Shown here: piece after piece, positions 55,323-63,795 of the stretch
How the letters are laid out: each line of letters begins with the position of its first letter
How positions within the stretch are numbered: position 1 is the first letter of the stretch
DNA from: Hahella sp. HN01
GTDB taxonomy: Bacteria > Pseudomonadota > Gammaproteobacteria > Pseudomonadales > Oleiphilaceae
Length of the DNA: 64,000 nt
NCBI RefSeq assembly: GCF_018986435.1
Contig: NZ_JAHMIN010000005.1
Location: 96,503-160,502 of the forward strand
Reading direction: 5' to 3'
The notes under the pieces: generated by a model
Seen by the model: the letters and a program-made list of their open reading frames with translations, nothing else
Databases searched by the model: none
Told to the model about the DNA's origin: nothing
Made by a program: the position numbers and the translations under genes

Positions 55323-56225
55323 ATGACTTTGATGCAAAAGACCCTTGATCTCGGAACCTTCGATGACACTGTCTTGGTGTTTGGCGGTCCCTACGGCAAT
55401 CTTCAGGCGACCCTGGCGTTGCGAAAGCAGGCGGAGGCGTTGGGCGTCACCCCGGATCGCGTCATTTGCACCGGGGATGTCGCCGCCTACTGCGCGGAAC
55501 CGCAGGAGGTGGTGGAGGCCTTGCGCGATTGGGGCGTACAGGTGTTGATGGGAAACTGCGAGGAGTCCCTGGCTGCAGACGCCGCCGACTGCGGGTGCGG
55601 ATTCACTGCTGGCAGCCAGTGCGCGGTGTTGTCGGAAGACTGGTACAGCTACTGTCGTCAGGCTTTGACCGCGGAGGCCAGGGCCTGGATGGGGGCGTTG
55701 CCTCGTCGTATCCAGTTTCGGCTGGGTCCCTGGCGCGCAGCGGTGATACATGGCGGCGCTGAGAGGCTGAATCGATTTATCTTCGCGTCCACGTCGCGGG
55801 AGATCAAACAAGAAGAAATAGCGCACTGCGATGCGGACCTGATGATCGCCGGCCATTGCGGCATTCCGTTCACTCAGGCGTTGAATGGCGCGGTCTGGCA
55901 TAACCCGGGCGTCATCGGCATGCCCGCCAATGATGGCTCCCCGGATGTGTGGTGGGCGTTGCTGCGGGTGGATAGCGAAGGACGGTTGCGCATTCGCCAC
56001 CAGCGCCTGAGTTACGATTATCGTGCCGCACAGGAGAGGATGCGCCACAGTGGTCTCGATAATGGCTACGCCAGCGCGCTGTCCAGCGGTTTATGGCCCA
56101 GTATGGACGTGCTGCCCCCTGCGGAGTGCGCGCAACAAGGCGCGCCTCTCTCTTTAACCGAGGAGCTGGTGTTTCAGGCGAGAGACGCCTGCGACAGCGC
56201 TGACTGCACTAACCAGATTGTGTAG
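55323..56225 (+). CDS. Metallophosphoesterase
   Basis: A 300-residue protein of the calcineurin-like superfamily. The pattern is GGPYGNLQATL (replacing GDxHG), VICTGDVAAYCAEPQEVV (GDxxxxG-like), LMGNCEESLAAD (GNC for GNH/D), and IHGGAERLNRFIF ... IAGHCGIPF (GHxH replaced by GHCG). Several canonical metal ligands are thus altered, as in YfcE/UPF0025-like divergent members, so activity is uncertain. ATG 55323 is used because a ribosome-like AAGGCGG lies before it. Its last 52 bases overlap the convergent antiporter gene. Confidence 0.8.
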   Translation: MTLMQKTLDLGTFDDTVLVFGGPYGNLQATLALRKQAEALGVTPDRVICTGDVAAYCAEPQEVVEALRDWGVQVLMGNCEESLAADAADCGCGFTAGSQCAVLSEDWYSYCRQALTAEARAWMGALPRRIQFRLGPWRAAVIHGGAERLNRFIFASTSREIKQEEIAHCDADLMIAGHCGIPFTQALNGAVWHNPGVIGMPANDGSPDVWWALLRVDSEGRLRIRHQRLSYDYRAAQERMRHSGLDNGYASALSSGLWPSMDVLPPAECAQQGAPLSLTEELVFQARDACDSADCTNQIV

Positions 56226-57157
56226 GCGGCGTAACAGGCGATCAGCAAACCGCCTTTGGTGCGGTTGATCAGGCCCTGGTTGGCGCGGCTATAACAGAAT
56301 GCGAACAGGGTGATAGTGAGGAAACCCATGACCGGGAAATCCCGATAGAGAATATCCGATTCCGTGGTCAATGGGTGGATAGCGCCGGCGATGCCGATCA
56401 CCGTCAGGGTGTTGAACAGGTTGGAGCCGATGACGTTGCCCAGGGCGATATCGTGTTCTCCCTTGCGGGTAGCGGCGATGGCGGAGGCCAGCTCCGGCAG
56501 CGAGGTGCCGATGGCGACGATGGTCAGGCCGATAATCAGATCGCTGACGCCAAAAAACGAGGCTGTCTCCACTGCGCCCCACACCAACATGCGGGAGCTG
56601 GCGGTGAGCAGCAGCAAGCCGATGACGAGCCAGAACAGCGCCATCTTCAGACTCATATGGTCCTGCTCGTATTCCGATTCCAGCTCGCCCACCAGGGCGT
56701 CGCCATCTCCCTTTAGCCCGGTCATGATCGACCAGCCCATCACCACCACAAAAATGCAGAGCAGGATGAAGGCGTCGGTTCTGCTCAGGTGTTTATCCAG
56801 CAACAGTAAGATGGCGACGGCGCTGACGCCGATCAAGATGGGAAGTTCCCGCCGCACGATGCCGGACTTAACGGCGATAGGGCTTAACAGGGCGGTGACG
56901 CCGAGGATCAGAGCGATATTGGTAATGTTGGAGCCGACGGCGTTACCCAGCGCCAGACCGGGACTGCCCTCCAGCGCCGCCAGGGCGGACACCACCATTT
57001 CCGGCGCAGAGGTGCCGAAGCCGACGACGACCATGCCGATCAACAGCGCGGGCATGCCGGCGTGTTTGGCGGTGGCGGCGGCGCCGTCCACAAAACGGTC
57101 CGCGCTCCATAGCAGGACGATTAACCCGACGAAAATAGCGGCTGCGGCGATCAGCAT
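56174..57157 (-). CDS. Calcium/sodium antiporter, YrbG/CaxA-like
   Basis: A 327-residue inner-membrane exchanger of the CaCA family. It has two inverted repeats each with the alpha motif: GFGTSAPEMVVSALAALEG ... GNAVGSNITNIALILG and AIGTSLPELASAIAATRKG ... GNVIGSNLFNTLTVIG. The conserved Glu residues (SAPE, SLPE) and GNxxGSN are intact. There are about ten transmembrane helices. It probably expels Ca2+ in exchange for Na+ or H+. The 3' end overlaps the metallophosphoesterase gene. Confidence 0.95.
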   Translation of the reverse strand: MLIAAAAIFVGLIVLLWSADRFVDGAAATAKHAGMPALLIGMVVVGFGTSAPEMVVSALAALEGSPGLALGNAVGSNITNIALILGVTALLSPIAVKSGIVRRELPILIGVSAVAILLLLDKHLSRTDAFILLCIFVVVMGWSIMTGLKGDGDALVGELESEYEQDHMSLKMALFWLVIGLLLLTASSRMLVWGAVETASFFGVSDLIIGLTIVAIGTSLPELASAIAATRKGEHDIALGNVIGSNLFNTLTVIGIAGAIHPLTTESDILYRDFPVMGFLTITLFAFCYSRANQGLINRTKGGLLIACYAAYTIWLVQSALSQASLA

Positions 57158-57230
57158 AGGCTCCTCTATGCGGCGTTAACGTTGAGGGCCGTAATCTATC
57201 AGATACTTAGCGCCAGCCCAAGGGGAGGGA

Positions 57231-59729
57231 TCAGGGGCGCCAGCTCGACTCCACTTGGGTATGTTGCCGCAGAAAATCGCGCATGCCGTCCGCCGGAAGC
57301 GGCTTGGCGACGTAGTAGCCCTGGATCAGATCGCAGCGATGCAGACTGAGGAAATCCAGTTGCGTGCGCTCTTCCACGCCTTCCGCCACCACCTCGATAC
57401 TGAGCTCTTTGGCCAGCGCCAGGATCGCCTTGATGATCGCCCGGCCCTGGCTGTCGTGATTGATTTTATCGACGAAGGATTTGTCGATTTTGAGCTGGTC
57501 GATCGGCAGGTCGCGCAGCGATGCGAGAGAAGAATAACCGGTGCCGAAGTCGTCCATGGAGATGCTCACCCCCAGGTTCTTCAGCGCGTTCAGTTTGTCC
57601 ACGCCCACCTTGCCGGACTGCATCATGGCGGTCTCGGTGATTTCCATGTCCAGGCAGTCCGGGTTCAGGCCGCTCTGGGCCAGCGCTTCCCGGGTAACGG
57701 CGACGATATCGGTGGCGCTGCCGAACTGCAGCGCGGAAATATTTACCGACATGCGGATTTCGTCCAGGCCTTCAGCTTGCCATTGCCGGCACTGGCGGCA
57801 GGCCTCTCTCAGCACCCAACTGCCGATTTCGATGATCTGGCCGGTTTCCTCCGCAATGGGAATAAACTCCACCGGAGAGACGAAGCCGCGCTCGGGATGA
57901 CGCCAGCGCAGCAGCGCTTCGCAACCCATTACATTACCCGCCAGCGCGGATACCTGAGGTTGGTAGTACAGCTCGAACTGTCCTTTCTGCAAAGCGCTGC
58001 GGATGTCGCTGATAATTTGATGCCGCTCCACCGCCATCTGATTCATTTTCTTGTCGAAATACTCAAAGCCATTACGGCCCTGGCGCTTGGAGTGATACAT
58101 GGCGATATCCGCGCACTTCAGCAGCTCATGGGCGTCCTTGCCGTCTTCTGGATAGACGGCGATGCCCACGGAAGCGCCGAGCAGAAAGCTGTGGGACTCA
58201 ATGAGGAACGGCGCCTGCATGGCGTCCAGCAGTCGTTTCACTATGTGGGAAATGTCCATGGGCGAGTGCAAATGGTTGACCACGATAGCGAACTCGTCGC
58301 CGCCGATGCGCGACATTTTGGTCGCTTCCATGGCCTCATGCTGCGCGGACATATCCGCCACCAGATCCTCTGCGCGCAAGACGTTGTGCAGACGCTGGGA
58401 AATTTCCTTCAGCACCAGATCCCCAGCTTCATGGCCAAGAGAATCATTAACGTCTTTGAAGCCGTCGATGTCGATGTACAGCAGGCCGAGGCGGAAGTTA
58501 TGCCGCGCCGCTTCGGTGATGGCGCGATGCAGAAATGCGCCGAAAGTATGTCGGTTGGCCAGCCCGGTCAGACTGTCGTGATAAGCGATGAAGGTCAGCT
58601 TGGACGCCGTGGCGCGCAGGTTGCCGTCCATATTCTTGAAGGCTCTAGCCAGCTCGCCGATTTCATCTCGTCGTCGCAATGTGGACTGAAAATCCCGCGC
58701 CGCTTCCGGCGGCGTTTCCGCATGGCTTTCGCCCAGTATCTGCGCCAGCTGGGTGACCCGGGAAATCGGTTTGATCAATTGCCCATGCACTACGCTGAAT
58801 ATCAGTGCGCTGGTGATCACGATCAGCACCAGAGTCAGCCAGGCCACTTGATTGGCCAGATAGAAGGCGTTTTCCTTGAGCTCGCTCATTGGCCAGACGC
58901 CGACAATACGCAGATCGGGCAGCACTTCCTTTTGCAAGGTCAAATAGTAATTTCCCGGTTCGCCAATGACGACCGCTTCACCGTTTTCAGAAGGAGAGGG
59001 GAGATGCTTGAATATCTCGCGGTAACCAGAGTGATGCTCTCCATCTTCCGGCACATAGGGGGTTCCTGAGGCGTCGACCAGCATCACGTGGCCGTGCTTG
59101 CCGATATGGGTGGACTGAATGTTTCTGGCGATATCGTCCAGGCGGCTGGCGATCACCAGACTGCCGGCGCGGTCGCTTTCATCGATGGTTCTCCAGTCCG
59201 TGAAAGTGGATAGCGAAATGGACGCGCCCACCAACAGCAGCGGCGCCCCTGAGACGGCGCGGATGACGCAGGTCTTCTCTTTTTCAGGCTGTCCTTTATC
59301 CGCGTTGATCCAGGCCTGCGTTATGGCGTCGGCGTTGTCTTTGAATGCGGCTTGGGGAAGGCTGGTCTGTGGCTTGCCATCCGTGTCCAGTATCCGCATG
59401 TCGATGTACTCGGGGAATATCTCCTGGTAAGAGCGAAACAGCTCCAGCACCGGGCGATAAAACAGGAAGAAGCGTTGCTCTTCGTCATCGGTCATGAAGT
59501 ACTGACGGATCAAGTTTGATTTGGAGATCAGGCGCAGATTGCCCTGTGCGACATCGACCCGGCGTTGCAGATTCGCCTGGGCCACATTCAGCTGGTCCAC
59601 CAGTTGATCATTCACCTGCTCCAGAAAGTTTTCCGACTGGCGGTGATACAGCAGCAGCCCGGCGACGATCAATGGCAACATGATCAATGGCAGCAGCATC
59701 AATGTAATTCGGGTTTTTAGTCTGAACAT
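57231..59729 (-). CDS. Membrane GGDEF-EAL cyclic-di-GMP enzyme, MbaA-like
   Basis: An 832-residue inner-membrane signalling protein. TM1 is near 8-27, then a large periplasmic sensor region of the Cache type to about 285, TM2 near 290-310 (VAWLTLVLIVITSALIFSVV), a HAMP linker, and GGDEF with intact RIGGDEFAIVV. The EAL domain is complete: EALLRWRHP, NISALQF, EITETAMM, DDFGTGYSSL, EGVEERTQL and QGYYVAKPL. It could make and/or degrade c-di-GMP. The gene starts three bases after a PotD-like binding-protein gene, matching the nspS-mbaA polyamine-sensing pair of Vibrio. Confidence 0.93.
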   Translation of the reverse strand: MFRLKTRITLMLLPLIMLPLIVAGLLLYHRQSENFLEQVNDQLVDQLNVAQANLQRRVDVAQGNLRLISKSNLIRQYFMTDDEEQRFFLFYRPVLELFRSYQEIFPEYIDMRILDTDGKPQTSLPQAAFKDNADAITQAWINADKGQPEKEKTCVIRAVSGAPLLLVGASISLSTFTDWRTIDESDRAGSLVIASRLDDIARNIQSTHIGKHGHVMLVDASGTPYVPEDGEHHSGYREIFKHLPSPSENGEAVVIGEPGNYYLTLQKEVLPDLRIVGVWPMSELKENAFYLANQVAWLTLVLIVITSALIFSVVHGQLIKPISRVTQLAQILGESHAETPPEAARDFQSTLRRRDEIGELARAFKNMDGNLRATASKLTFIAYHDSLTGLANRHTFGAFLHRAITEAARHNFRLGLLYIDIDGFKDVNDSLGHEAGDLVLKEISQRLHNVLRAEDLVADMSAQHEAMEATKMSRIGGDEFAIVVNHLHSPMDISHIVKRLLDAMQAPFLIESHSFLLGASVGIAVYPEDGKDAHELLKCADIAMYHSKRQGRNGFEYFDKKMNQMAVERHQIISDIRSALQKGQFELYYQPQVSALAGNVMGCEALLRWRHPERGFVSPVEFIPIAEETGQIIEIGSWVLREACRQCRQWQAEGLDEIRMSVNISALQFGSATDIVAVTREALAQSGLNPDCLDMEITETAMMQSGKVGVDKLNALKNLGVSISMDDFGTGYSSLASLRDLPIDQLKIDKSFVDKINHDSQGRAIIKAILALAKELSIEVVAEGVEERTQLDFLSLHRCDLIQGYYVAKPLPADGMRDFLRQHTQVESSWRP

Positions 59730-59732
59730 GCG

Positions 59733-60803
59733 TTACTGAGAGGTGATGGTGACGAAGTCTGCGATCACTCTCCGCATCGTTGAGGCGGGAAGGCGCTCTA
59801 ATTGCTCAAAGCGCGCCAGGCTCTTGGCGGAGGGGTAAATCACGGGGTTATTCAGAAAGCTTTTGGGCAGTCGCTGCTCCGCTCCGATATTGGCGGTGGC
59901 GAAAAAGATGCTTTTGGTATTGCGGGCGTTGATCTCCGGATCGTGAATAAAGTTGATGAACTGCAATGCGAGGTCCTTGCTGTTCGATTTGGTCAGGACG
60001 GCGATGGAGTCCAGCCACAGTCCGCTGCCCTCCATGGGGTAGACAAAATCGATATTGGCGTTGCGATGCATCAGATTCAAAGCATCGCCGTTGTAAGCCA
60101 TTGCCATCCATACTTCGCCGCTGAACAAGTCTGCGCCTTCGCCTGCCAGCGGGTTGCGGTAGGCGCGAACGTAAGGACGTTGTTTGCGCAGCAGTTCCGC
60201 GGCGGCGTTCAGTTCGTTTTCGTCAATGGAGTTGACGGAATACCCCAACGACTTCAACGCCATACTGAACGCCGTCGTGGCGGTGTTGATGACCAGGATT
60301 TTGCCCTTCAGCGCCTCCACCGGGCGAAACAGGTCCATCCATGAGGTCGGCGGTCGCGGCGCGAGATCCTTGCGATAGATAATGCCGACGCTGCCCCAGG
60401 CGTAGGGAACGGTCTGCAGCTCCTGTGGGAGATCCTGCTTTTTCAGGGGATAGCGCACGTATCTAAGGTTGGGCAGGTCGGATTTGCGGAAAGTTTCCAG
60501 CCAGCCCTTGGCGTGGTAGGGCTCGCGCATCAACTCATCAAAGACCAGCAGATCGAATCCGGCTCCGCCGGTGTTAGCCATGATCAGGTCGCGCTCATCA
60601 TCGTCCTCATAATAGACCTGACGTACTTTGACGTTGTATTTGGCTTCAAAGGCCTCAATCACCTCGGGAGCCATGTAATCTTCCCAGGTGAGAATCACCA
60701 AAGTATCCTCCGCAACAGCCGTCGCACTGGCCGCAATGCCTGATAACACGAGGCATAAAGTGAGCGCGAGGCCGCCTCTTAACAAGGGCGTGAAAAGACG
60801 CAT
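59733..60803 (-). CDS. PotD/NspS-like polyamine-binding periplasmic protein
   Basis: A 356-residue exported binding protein of the spermidine/putrescine class. The signal peptide is about 1-32. VILTWEDYMAPEVIEAFEAKYNVKVRQVYYEDDDE opens the mature part, with YAWGSVGIIYRKDL, PVEALKGKILVINTA and MAMAYNGDALNL following. No PotABC permease or ATPase genes are present. The next gene downstream is the GGDEF-EAL receptor, so it is more likely a ligand sensor for that receptor than an importer subunit. Confidence 0.9.
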   Translation of the reverse strand: MRLFTPLLRGGLALTLCLVLSGIAASATAVAEDTLVILTWEDYMAPEVIEAFEAKYNVKVRQVYYEDDDERDLIMANTGGAGFDLLVFDELMREPYHAKGWLETFRKSDLPNLRYVRYPLKKQDLPQELQTVPYAWGSVGIIYRKDLAPRPPTSWMDLFRPVEALKGKILVINTATTAFSMALKSLGYSVNSIDENELNAAAELLRKQRPYVRAYRNPLAGEGADLFSGEVWMAMAYNGDALNLMHRNANIDFVYPMEGSGLWLDSIAVLTKSNSKDLALQFINFIHDPEINARNTKSIFFATANIGAEQRLPKSFLNNPVIYPSAKSLARFEQLERLPASTMRRVIADFVTITSQ

Positions 60804-60991
60804 GCTGATTCCTGAAAGTCCCCGTCAGCTCCGCCGTAAACCCGGGAAAGGCGGGCGCTGGTGTTTTTCTTGGTTATAGTGAGTATAGATGAGTCCGTGA
60901 AGATGGCGTTGGCGGGCGTTCTTTTTTCATGCAAGGGCGAAGGCGTTCTGGCTGACATGCCTCACCAAATCAGTAAGATAGGCGCTTTGTT

Positions 60992-61435
60992 ATGGCGGTT
61001 TGGGCGATTATTGAATATCAGGCTGAGCTCCTTTTCGTGCAGCGTAGCGCCCGGACGACCAGGGCGGGACAGTGGTGTTTTCCCGGCGGCGGCGTTAAGC
61101 GTGGGGAAACGCCGGAAGCAGCCTGCGTGCGTGAAGTGCAAGAGGAAACCGGCCTGCAGGTGAAGGTTCAGCGTCTGGTCGCGGAAGTCGGCGGGGAGTG
61201 CTACTTCGTTTGTGCTCTGGAGGCGCTTCCGCTGGTCGTTCAACTGAAACAGAACGAATGCGTAGACTATGCCTGGGCGGCGCCGCAGCGGTTGTCCGGG
61301 CTGGGAACTATCATGAACTTCAGAATCGTGGGACCTCTGTTGCGTAGTCTGGGTTACGACGTGAATCTTGGCGCGGCGGATGAAGAATCTTTAGTCGCCA
61401 CAGAGAGTCGATGCGATAACGGGAGGTTCGCCTGA
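60992..61435 (+). CDS. Nudix hydrolase
   Basis: A 147-residue Nudix-fold pyrophosphohydrolase. The full signature is readable as GGVKRGETPEAACVREVQEETGL, followed by VKVQRLVAEVGG. It is preceded by FVQRSARTTRAGQWCFPGG, the usual entry strand. The substrate is not predictable from sequence: (d)NTP, ADP-ribose and RNA-end-type substrates are all possible. It lies 24 bases upstream of a P-loop kinase and a Thg1-like gene on the same strand. Confidence 0.93.
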   Translation: MAVWAIIEYQAELLFVQRSARTTRAGQWCFPGGGVKRGETPEAACVREVQEETGLQVKVQRLVAEVGGECYFVCALEALPLVVQLKQNECVDYAWAAPQRLSGLGTIMNFRIVGPLLRSLGYDVNLGAADEESLVATESRCDNGRFA

Positions 61436-61459
61436 TGCGGACGATAAACGGGAGGAACC

Positions 61460-61906
61460 GTGCAGGGTGTGATTTTTATTGGGTTGCAGGCGAGTGGAAA
61501 GTCCTCGTTTTATCTGCAGCAGTTTTACCGAACTCATCTGCGTCTGAATATGGATATGCTGAAAACCCGGCGACGGGAGGACATCCTGCTCAGCGCATGC
61601 ATTGAAGCCAAGCAGTCGGTGGTCATCGACAATACCAACCCGACCCGGGAAGGGCGCGGCAAATATATCGACCTGTTTCGGCGTGGACGTTTCAGTGTGG
61701 CGGGTTATTACTTCAGCTCCTCATTGGCGGACTGTATGGCCCGCAATAGCGGCAGAGAAGGCAAGGAACGAATTCCCGACGCCGGACTGCGCAGCGTTTA
61801 CGCAAAGATGGAATTGCCGGAATATGCGGAAGGGTTTGACGCCCTGTATTACGTCCGGCTCAACGGTGGCGAATTTATAGTGGAAGAGTGGCGCAGTGAA
61901 ATTTAA
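61460..61906 (+). CDS. P-loop kinase, AAA_33/polynucleotide-kinase-like
   Basis: A 148-residue predicted kinase. Walker A is GLQASGKSSFYLQQF near the N-terminus, SVVIDNTNPTREGRGKYIDLFRRG contains the DxTNPT-type motif of T4-Pnkp-like kinases, and a lid-like segment NSGREGKERIPD follows. It may phosphorylate RNA 5' ends or a small metabolite. The start is GTG 61460 after GGAGG. The 3' end overlaps the Thg1-like gene by 11 bases, so they are coupled. Confidence 0.85.
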   Translation: MQGVIFIGLQASGKSSFYLQQFYRTHLRLNMDMLKTRRREDILLSACIEAKQSVVIDNTNPTREGRGKYIDLFRRGRFSVAGYYFSSSLADCMARNSGREGKERIPDAGLRSVYAKMELPEYAEGFDALYYVRLNGGEFIVEEWRSEI

Positions 61907-62657
61907 CGATCTCGATAAAAAGATGCGGGTGTATGAGACCGCTCATGATTTTTGCGTATTGCCGGGCATGTACATAGTGGCGCGCATTGACGGCAGGGGC
62001 TTCACTAAACTGACCAAGGAAGCGCATGACTTTGAAGCGCCCTTTGATGTGCGCTTTCGGGACATGATGGTGGCGACGGTGGACCATCTGATGAACAGCG
62101 GATTCAACATTGTTTATGGCTACACGCAAAGCGATGAAATTTCGCTGTTGTTTCACCCTGACGACAACAGCTTCAACCGCAAGGAGCGCAAACTCAACTC
62201 CCTGCTGGCTGGAGAAGCCAGCGCTAAATTCAGTCTGATGCTGGGAGACATCGGCGCCTTTGACAGCCGTATCTGCCAACTGCCGAATCCACGTCTGGTG
62301 GTGGATTACTTCCGCTGGCGCAACGAAGACGCTCATCGCAATGCCTTGAACGCTCACTGCTATTGGGCCATGCGCAAAGAGGGCGTAGACCCGGAAACCG
62401 CCGCGGCGAGATTGAGCAAAGTCTCCATCGCCAATAAAAACGAACTCCTGTTTCAAAAAGGCGTTAACTTCAATGAACTGCCCAACTGGCAGAAGCGAGG
62501 CGTGGGAATGTACTGGGAACAGTACGAGAAGGAAGCGCTCAACCCAAAGACCGGCGAGACCGTAACGGCTATGCGTAAGCGACTCAAAGTCGACTACGAA
62601 CTGCCTATGAAAGATAAGTACAGCGCGTTTATCGAAACAGTGATCCTGCAACAATAG
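61896..62657 (+). CDS. tRNA-His guanylyltransferase (Thg1)-like protein
   Basis: A 253-residue member of the Thg1/TLP family, which adds nucleotides in the 3'-5' direction to RNA 5' ends. The metal-binding ARIDGRGFTKLT (Asp32, Gly33) and YTQSDEISLLF (Asp80, Glu81) palm motifs and RKLNSLLAGEASAKF are intact. The eukaryotic HINNLYN region is DAHRNALNAHCYW here (residues about 145-157), as expected for bacterial TLPs rather than true tRNA-His enzymes. Known for bacterial TLPs: repair of 5'-truncated tRNAs with base-paired template. The start is GTG 61896, within the kinase gene. Confidence 0.92.
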   Translation: MKFNDLDKKMRVYETAHDFCVLPGMYIVARIDGRGFTKLTKEAHDFEAPFDVRFRDMMVATVDHLMNSGFNIVYGYTQSDEISLLFHPDDNSFNRKERKLNSLLAGEASAKFSLMLGDIGAFDSRICQLPNPRLVVDYFRWRNEDAHRNALNAHCYWAMRKEGVDPETAAARLSKVSIANKNELLFQKGVNFNELPNWQKRGVGMYWEQYEKEALNPKTGETVTAMRKRLKVDYELPMKDKYSAFIETVILQQ

Positions 62658-62723
62658 AGAAATCGGACGCGGGCTTATTCATCGAGATTCGGACAAGCCT
62701 GGGACGATGGGATATTGGGTGGT

Positions 62724-63050
62724 GACGCTCTGGGAAGTCCTTCGACAAGCTCAGGACGAACGGGGTATGACAGGTGAGTTTGGAATTTTGTGGTGGTTTG
62801 TGAGCTTATGGTGAGACGCTCTGGGAAGTCCTTCGACAAGCTCAGGACGAACGGAGTATGGCAGGTAAGTTTGGAATTTTGTGGTGTTTTGTGAGCTTAT
62901 GGTGCGACGCTCTGGAAAGTCCTTCGACAAGCTCAGGGCGAACGGGGTATGGCTGGTGAGTTTGGAGTTTTGTGGTGGTTTGTGAGTTTCTGGTGTGACG
63001 CTCTGGAAGGTCCTTCGACGGGCTCAGGACGAGCGGGGTATGGCAGAGCA
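62724..63050 (+). repeat. 91-bp tandem repeats containing the TTCGACAAGCTCAGG motif
   Basis: Units start at 62724, 62815, 62906 and 62997, a constant 91-base period; the first three are complete and the fourth is partial. Each contains TCCTTCGACAAGCTCAGG plus GACGAACGG (motif cores 62738-62763, 62829-62854, 62920-62945, 63011-63036) and a GT-rich linker (TGGAATTTTGTGGTGG-like). The Thg1-like gene ends at 62657, and no gene is visible from there to 63274. The motif is a dispersed repeat known from many bacterial genomes. Confidence 0.9.
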
Positions 63051-63157
63051 AGAGGGGTAGATATGATGAGTGGATACCATTCGGAATGTTCTGAGGCGCT
63101 TCCCCCTAGAACACCGCCCATTTTATTAGTAATACTTGCTGGCGCCCTAATGATCCA

Positions 63158-63183
63158 CCGTTCGCCCTGAGCTTGTCGAAGGG
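63158..63183 (-). repeat. Inverted copy of the dispersed repeat motif
   Basis: CCGTTCGCCCTGAGCTTGTC and following bases are the reverse complement of the motif in the 91-bp tandem array. It lies 29 bases left of a second inverted copy that borders the GIY-YIG gene. Confidence 0.85.
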
Positions 63184-63211
63184 CCCCACTGAGCTATGTT
63201 ATCCAGTATCC

Positions 63212-63610
63212 CCGTTCGTCCTGAGCTTGTCGAAGGACTTCCCAGGGCGATGAATATCAAAAAGGAGTTTGAGATTGAGTTTTTTCACCTACATCCTGAA
63301 GTGTGCTGATAACAGTTACTACACCGGACACACGGAGAATCTTGAAGCGCGTATTTACCAACATATTGAGGGCGTGTTTCCTGATTGTTATACGTTTAAC
63401 CGTAGACCTTTGACGCTGGTTTATTCCCAAACGTTCGCCACGCGTGAAGAAGCCTTGGCCTCGGAGAGACAGATCAAGGGATGGAGTCGGGCGAAGAAGG
63501 AAGCGTTGATTAATGGTGATTGGGAGGCGGTGGTGCGTTTGTCCAAGTCCAGGGGTAAATAGTATTGGTGGTCGCTCTGGGAAGTCCTTCGACGGGCTCA
63601 GGACGAACGG
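63212..63610 (+). mobile_element. Candidate GIY-YIG unit bounded by ~40-bp inverted repeats
   Basis: The left border 63212-63250 (CCGTTCGTCCTGAGC ... CTTCCCAGGGCG) and right border 63572-63610 (CGCTCTGGGAAG ... CAGGACGAACGG) are near-perfect inverted repeats, differing at only a few of 39 positions. They enclose only the GIY-YIG gene. No target duplication was identified. The borders are themselves copies of the local dispersed repeat, so this may be a mobile or REP-like non-autonomous unit, or coincidence of abundant repeats. Confidence 0.5.
63275..63562 (+). CDS. GIY-YIG nuclease-domain protein
   Basis: A 95-residue single-domain GIY-YIG protein of the UPF0213/URI type. TYILKCADNSYYTGHT contains the GIY- and YIG-like strands, followed by YTFNRRPLTLVYSQTFATREEALASERQIKGWSRAKKEALI with the catalytic Arg/Glu region. 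The preferred start is TTG 63275, seven bases after GGAG; TTG 63269 is too close to it. The gene is immediately flanked by inverted copies of the dispersed repeat. Small GIY-YIG proteins of this type are common but of unknown role. Confidence 0.88.
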   Translation: MSFFTYILKCADNSYYTGHTENLEARIYQHIEGVFPDCYTFNRRPLTLVYSQTFATREEALASERQIKGWSRAKKEALINGDWEAVVRLSKSRGK

Positions 63611-63746
63611 TGCATCATGAGGATTCAACAGTGTATTGCTATGACGAAAGGGATTGGGATCTTCAAAAGGAGCGCGTCGGGATATTTGGAGGTTACTCCG
63701 TTCCTCCAGACTTTACCCAATATAATTCCGTCCACACCAACATCCC

Positions 63747-63780
63747 CCGTTCGTCCTGAGCCTGTCGAAGGACTTCCCAG
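63747..63780 (-). repeat. Further inverted copy of the dispersed repeat
   Basis: CCGTTCGTCCTGAGCCTGTC and continuing bases to CTTCCCAG repeat the left-border orientation of the GIY-YIG unit. From 63611 to 63746 no gene is seen. Confidence 0.85.
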
Positions 63781-63795
63781 AGCGTCCCATAAAAG

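Noticed and set aside
57255-59069. 604-codon frame antisense to the GGDEF-EAL gene.
   Set aside because: Its length comes from codon bias; the minus-strand protein has complete GGDEF and EAL motifs and explains the region.
62724-63050. The regularly spaced repeats could be taken for a CRISPR array.
   Set aside because: The whole 91-bp unit is repeated, including the linkers, so there are no unique spacers. No cas genes are nearby, and the motif also occurs in both orientations outside the array.
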